Assembly (NCBI GenBank): GCA_007258455.2
Contig: VDFB02187766.1
Coordinates: forward strand, 211,268-275,267
Direction of reading: 5' to 3'
DNA from: Sequoia sempervirens
Taxonomy: Eukaryota > Streptophyta > Pinopsida > Cupressales > Cupressaceae
DNA: 64,000 nucleotides
Below the pieces are notes generated by a model. That model saw nothing but the letters and a program-made list of their open reading frames with translations, was not told the origin of the DNA and made no database searches. The position numbers and the translations under genes are program-made. Positions 62,197 to 64,000 of the stretch are shown piece after piece. Position 1 is the first letter of the stretch; each line of letters opens with the position of its first letter.

Positions 62197-62895
62197 ATGG
62201 CCAGTAGCTCTGGTGCAGTGCTCGGGTTGATAGCCCTGACGGCGATATTAATGGGCCACGCTACTGAAGCGGTGGATTTCAAATTCTCTAATAACGCGCA
62301 GGGAACCTCCGGCGGCAACAGATTCGATCAAGAGATCGGCCAGAGCGGAGCCCTTGAAATTATGGACTCCTCCACTAAATTCATCTGGGACGCTTTCCAA
62401 CAGCAATCGGCTGCAGATAGGAAGAATGTGCAGCAGGTTAGTCTCAGCGTGGAAAGCATGAACCGCCTCGACGTCGCTGCGACTACGAGTGGAGACCAAA
62501 TTCGCCTCAATTCAGATTATGTAGCCAACTACGGAGGGGACGTCAAGGCAGAAATTCGAGGAGTTCTGTACCACGAAATGACGCACGTATGGCAGTGGAA
62601 CGGCCAAAACAATGCTCCCAGTGGTCTCATTGAGGGCGTTGCAGATTATGTGCGCCTCACTGCAGGGTTGGCTCCTTCTCACTGGGTCAAGCCCGGCAGT
62701 GGAGACAAATGGGACCAGGGTTATGATGTAACTGCCTATTTCTTGCAGTACTGTGACAGTATTAGCTCTGGATTTGTTGCCAAGCTCAATGCCAAATTGG
62801 CTTCCGGATGGAACGTGGGATTCTTTAATGATCTCACTGGCAAATCTGTTGATCAGCTTTGGAGTGATTACAAGGCCAAGTATGCTTCTGCTTAA
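62197..62895 (+). CDS. Plant basic secretory protein (BSP family)
   Basis: 232 aa, single exon, complete. ATG at 62197 (ATGGCC) is chosen; the open frame extends eight codons upstream only to a GTG. Residues 1-25 form a signal peptide (hydrophobic LGLIALTAILMG, cleavage likely after ATEA), so the protein should be secreted to the apoplast. The mature part is a BSP domain: VDFKFSNNA at the start, HEMTHVWQWNG at 126-136 and EGVADYVRL at 146-154. HExxH with a downstream Glu is the zinc-binding pattern of peptidase-like BSP members. The family is linked to pathogen response and includes tobacco NtPRp27; enzymatic activity of this protein is inferred only. The length fits the family (about 220-240 aa). 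The gene is much richer in GC than its surroundings, and no stop, shift or lost motif is seen. It has its own TATA box and no close neighbour. Confidence 0.95.
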   Translation: MASSSGAVLGLIALTAILMGHATEAVDFKFSNNAQGTSGGNRFDQEIGQSGALEIMDSSTKFIWDAFQQQSAADRKNVQQVSLSVESMNRLDVAATTSGDQIRLNSDYVANYGGDVKAEIRGVLYHEMTHVWQWNGQNNAPSGLIEGVADYVRLTAGLAPSHWVKPGSGDKWDQGYDVTAYFLQYCDSISSGFVAKLNAKLASGWNVGFFNDLTGKSVDQLWSDYKAKYASA

Positions 62896-62951
62896 AGATC
62901 AATATTCTTAGTTTAAATTATGATCTACCTATTATATACCGAACTATGACA

Positions 62952-62957
62952 AATAAA
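62952..62957 (+). terminator. Candidate polyadenylation signal
   Basis: AATAAA 57 bases after the stop; a second AATAAA is at 63102-63107. Either could serve. Confidence 0.5.
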
Positions 62958-63212
62958 CGAACTGCAAACTGGAATTATAAATTCGTACCTACCTTAAAAT
63001 GACAGTGGATGTCTAGAAGGCAACCATCAGTTAGTTATATGAGCGCTTTTATTCTAGGAAGTGTAATGGATGTCTTGATAAGAAATTCAAGAGAATTTAT
63101 AAATAAATTGTATATTTTTTTGAAGTAATATAATTTTCATTAAAATATATTATTAATTTTATTTTAACAATATTTAATTAAGAGATATTAAGTTTCCACA
63201 ATTCATAATTAT

Positions 63213-63297
63213 GAGTTAATTTTGCTTCTGGTTTTGATTGTGTGTGTTTTTGTCATCAAAACACAAACACAATCAAAACCAGAAACAAAATTGACTC
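63213..63297. repeat. 85-bp near-perfect hairpin
   Basis: Arms of about 38-40 bases around a short TCAT-centred loop (63251-63258): GAGTTAATTTTGCTTCTGG on the left and CCAGAAACAAAATTGACTC on the right, with only a few mismatches. It may be a tiny MITE or, if transcribed, a small-RNA precursor. It is 320 bp past the secretory protein stop. Confidence 0.85.
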
Positions 63298-64000
63298 AAT
63301 ATTTAATTAGTGATGTTTCAAATTATCTATAAATCATTTTTCAATAACTAAAATTGATGTGATTGTAATACTAATTTGAAATGACATAACATATGTATAT
63401 GATATGACAATAACTTTGGATGAGAGTCTCTATAAGTAGACATTTTCATAATGGATAAGGACAAATTCATTTGTTGAATAAATGTTGCTAAACATTTTTT
63501 TAATATTGAAAGATGTCACAACTTTCTACATTTGTTATATATATGGTAAGGAAAATGTTTATACCATGTTTTACAAATTATTCTCCAATATTATATAATA
63601 CTTCTTTTCTCTCAGGGTTGTTTACCTAGTCCAGTAGGTGGATAATTTGTGCATGTCTTGAGAATGGGTTTTTCTTTGGCCAACATCATTATAAACTTTT
63701 GTAGCTGATATTGTGCTTTTACTAAATGAGCTTGAAATCTTTCTCTTTTCAAATTCAATGTTTTTCCTATGCGTCAAAATAGAATGTTACTAGAAATTAA
63801 AATAATAATGTGTAGCTATTAACTTTTTCTTAGCTATTGTAATTAAGGAACAATTTATATAAATTCTAGACAAAGAGGTTAAATATTTTACTATATTGTT
63901 TTCAATTGCTCATGTTTAGACTTATATAACATAGACATTCTAATTGATTATTTATGCTTTGATTTTTTCTTTGAAGTGAGGATAAGTGAATGTCTAAAAC
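63298..64000. other. No gene seen
   Basis: AT-rich downstream sequence without coding frames. Confidence 0.5.

Noticed and set aside
62013..62510. Minus-strand frames over the secretory protein gene
   Set aside because: Shadows of the GC-rich plus-strand coding sequence.
1..64000. CRISPR arrays, operons, phage or bacterial features
   Set aside because: No regularly spaced repeats with unique spacers, and all recognisable genes are plant or plant-retroelement type.

Overview
This is nuclear DNA of a land plant, probably a seed plant with a large repeat-rich genome and possibly a gymnosperm. The plant origin rests on a plant basic secretory protein gene, plant-type Ty3/Gypsy and Ty1/Copia elements, and AT-rich sequence full of decayed transposons. 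The species cannot be named from sequence alone. No prokaryotic, viral-genome, rRNA, tRNA or CRISPR feature was seen.

Layout. 1-1.9 kb: two long (TA)n microsatellites, rearranged copies of a dispersed repeat, and a 273-bp inverted-repeat element. 2.8-23.7 kb: a pseudogene of the large replication protein A subunit (RPA1), split by Gypsy element A (3729-22693; TSD GAAAG). A is of the Tat type, with a G-patch-like segment and a second RNase H. It carries two copies of a TIR element that makes 4-bp target duplications. 23.9-41.2 kb: minus-strand Gypsy element B, which has an extra ORF after integrase. It is interrupted by plus-strand chromovirus C (29616-36048; TSD AAACT). 41.2-49.1 kb: no gene; a decayed cluster of repeat modules at 43.1-46.6 kb and a tandem duplication at 46.8-47.3 kb. 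49.1-60.2 kb: minus-strand Copia element E with the young Copia element D (50454-55885) nested in it. 60.2-64 kb: a less AT-rich stretch with one intact host gene, a 232-aa basic secretory protein (62197-62895) with TATA box, signal peptide and HExxH motif, followed by a strong 85-bp hairpin.

Reading. The order of events is readable from nesting: RPA1 copy, then A into it, then the small TIR elements into A; B, then C into B; E, then D into E. All retroelement pol regions carry stops, frameshifts, deletions or lost catalytic residues. The gag ORF of D and its almost identical LTRs are the freshest. The genes do not form a pathway; the only host gene likely to make protein is the secretory protein, which is predicted to be exported to the apoplast. 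Coordinates of repeat modules and decayed domains are approximate because they were aligned by eye.
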